Origin: Clostridiales bacterium | Lineage (GTDB): Bacteria > Bacillota_A > Clostridia > Peptostreptococcales > Anaerovoracaceae | Reading direction: 5' to 3' | DNA: 5,688 bases | Assembly (NCBI GenBank): GCA_024697655.1 | Contig: JAILFI010000229.1 | Span: forward strand, 1-5,688 | Shown here: positions 5,420-5,688 of the stretch, in pieces | How the letters are laid out: every line of letters starts with the position of its first letter | Position numbering within the stretch: position 1 is the stretch's first letter | Program-made: the position numbers and the translations under genes | Notes under the pieces: model-generated | What the model was told of the DNA's origin: nothing | Databases searched by the model: none | What the model saw: the letters and a program-made list of their open reading frames with translations, nothing else

Positions 5420-5438
5420 CCCATATGCTGACCATTAA

Positions 5439-5467
5439 ATTATAGCAACTGCCATTTTCGGACGCAA
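5439..5467 (-). promoter_or_regulatory. Strong promoter of the Nudix-MATE-msrA unit
   Basis: On the minus strand, -35 TTGCGT (5467-5462), a 17-base spacer and a consensus -10 TATAAT (5444-5439), with TGC directly before it as an extended -10. The expected +1 is near 5432, giving a leader of about 26 bases to the ATG at 5406. It is divergent from the cca-like gene. Confidence 0.8.
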
Positions 5468-5543
5468 TCTGCAAAGACCTAACTCTGTAAGACGTTTCCC
5501 TCCGGGACGCAACGAAAGCCATACCGCAGTCCGCGGTGATAAA

Positions 5544-5552
5544 TGTTAAAAT
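5544..5552 (+). promoter_or_regulatory. Extended -10 promoter of the cca-like gene, leaderless geometry
   Basis: The plus strand reads TGT-TAAAAT (-10 at 5547-5552). Six bases (CATGGT) separate it from ATG at 5559, so +1 would be the start codon. No good -35 is visible. There is no purine-rich ribosome site. Confidence 0.5.
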
Positions 5553-5558
5553 CATGGT

Positions 5559-5688
5559 ATGGATGACCGGAAAACGGCGGAAGCGATCGCCGCGAAGATC
5601 GCGGAAGCAGGCTGACGCGCCTATTATGTCGGCGGCTGTGTGCGCGACAAACTGCTAAAGCGCCCCTGCAAGGATCTGGATATCGAAG
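5559..5688 (+). pseudogene. cca: CCA-adding enzyme / tRNA nucleotidyltransferase N-terminus, interrupted by TGA, cut by window edge
   Basis: The reading frame from ATG 5559 gives MDDRKTAEAIAAKIAEAG, then TGA (5613-5615), then in the same frame RAYYVGGCVRDKLLKRPCKD and LDIE to the window end. The part after the stop is the start of the class II CCA-adding enzyme/poly(A) polymerase head: VGGCVRD binds the nucleotide phosphates, and DLD is the metal-binding DxD pair. The usual sequence before YxVGG has a large residue where TGA lies, so a TGG-to-TGA change is the simplest account. No good start exists between the TGA and VGG. The gene is either broken, carries a sequencing error, or is read through. 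The family adds or repairs the CCA end of tRNA. Only the first 43 codons are visible, so the state of the rest is unknown. Confidence 0.65.

Noticed and set aside
5613..5615. TGA read as Trp by an alternative genetic code
   Set aside because: DUF1848, the small membrane protein, MATE and Nudix all end in TGA at proper family ends, and TGG is used for Trp in these proteins.
5613..5615. TGA as selenocysteine
   Set aside because: The position in this family normally holds an aromatic or other large residue rather than Cys, and no convincing SECIS-like hairpin was seen just downstream.

Overview
The window comes from a mid-GC bacterium, most likely a Bacillota (Firmicutes) member. This rests on AGGAGG-type ribosome sites, short TATAAT-like promoters with 17-base spacers, U-tailed intrinsic terminators, and a gene set common in gut Firmicutes (DUF1848, DUF1275/YoaK, a MATE exporter, a long-form serine acetyltransferase). 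The genus cannot be named from the sequence. TGA is a normal stop here, so the code is the standard bacterial one. All genes run leftward (minus strand) except a short piece at the right edge.

Layout from left to right. 1-714 (-) is a serine O-acetyltransferase (CysE) cut by the window edge. 773-1456 (-) is a DUF1275/YoaK-type membrane protein with a TTG start and its own promoter and terminator. 1603-2532 (-) is a DUF1848 protein with a C-terminal CX3CX2C cysteine cluster. 2626-3054 (-) is an unrecognised two-helix membrane protein with a charged helical tail. 3116-3607 (-) is MsrA, 3604-4908 (-) a MATE exporter (probably really starting further upstream), and 4978-5406 (-) a Nudix hydrolase of the Ap4A-hydrolase type. 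5559-5688 (+) is the beginning of a divergent CCA-adding-enzyme gene interrupted by TGA at codon 19.

Transcription. Nudix, MATE and msrA look like one operon driven by a strong extended -10 promoter at 5439-5467. MATE and msrA overlap by four bases (ATGA), and no clear terminator follows msrA, so the unit may read through to the gene at 2626-3054 and stop at the terminator at 2565-2600. DUF1848, the YoaK-like gene and cysE each look like single-gene units with their own promoters. The Nudix hydrolase (removal of dinucleoside polyphosphates), MsrA (repair of oxidised methionine) and the exporter suggest a stress or housekeeping operon, but this is inference.

The most notable signals are these. 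Three starts (cysE, DUF1848, cca) have a TANNNT -10 hexamer exactly six bases before ATG, the geometry of leaderless mRNAs. The cca-like gene has an in-frame TGA. Nudix and MATE lie in the same reading frame, separated by one TGA inside a perfect hairpin, and MATE lacks a convincing start codon. Two genes have their stop codon inside the loop of their own terminator. No mobile element, CRISPR array, tRNA or rRNA was seen. I did not find a clearly new multi-gene system; the DUF1848 protein is the least understood conserved gene here.
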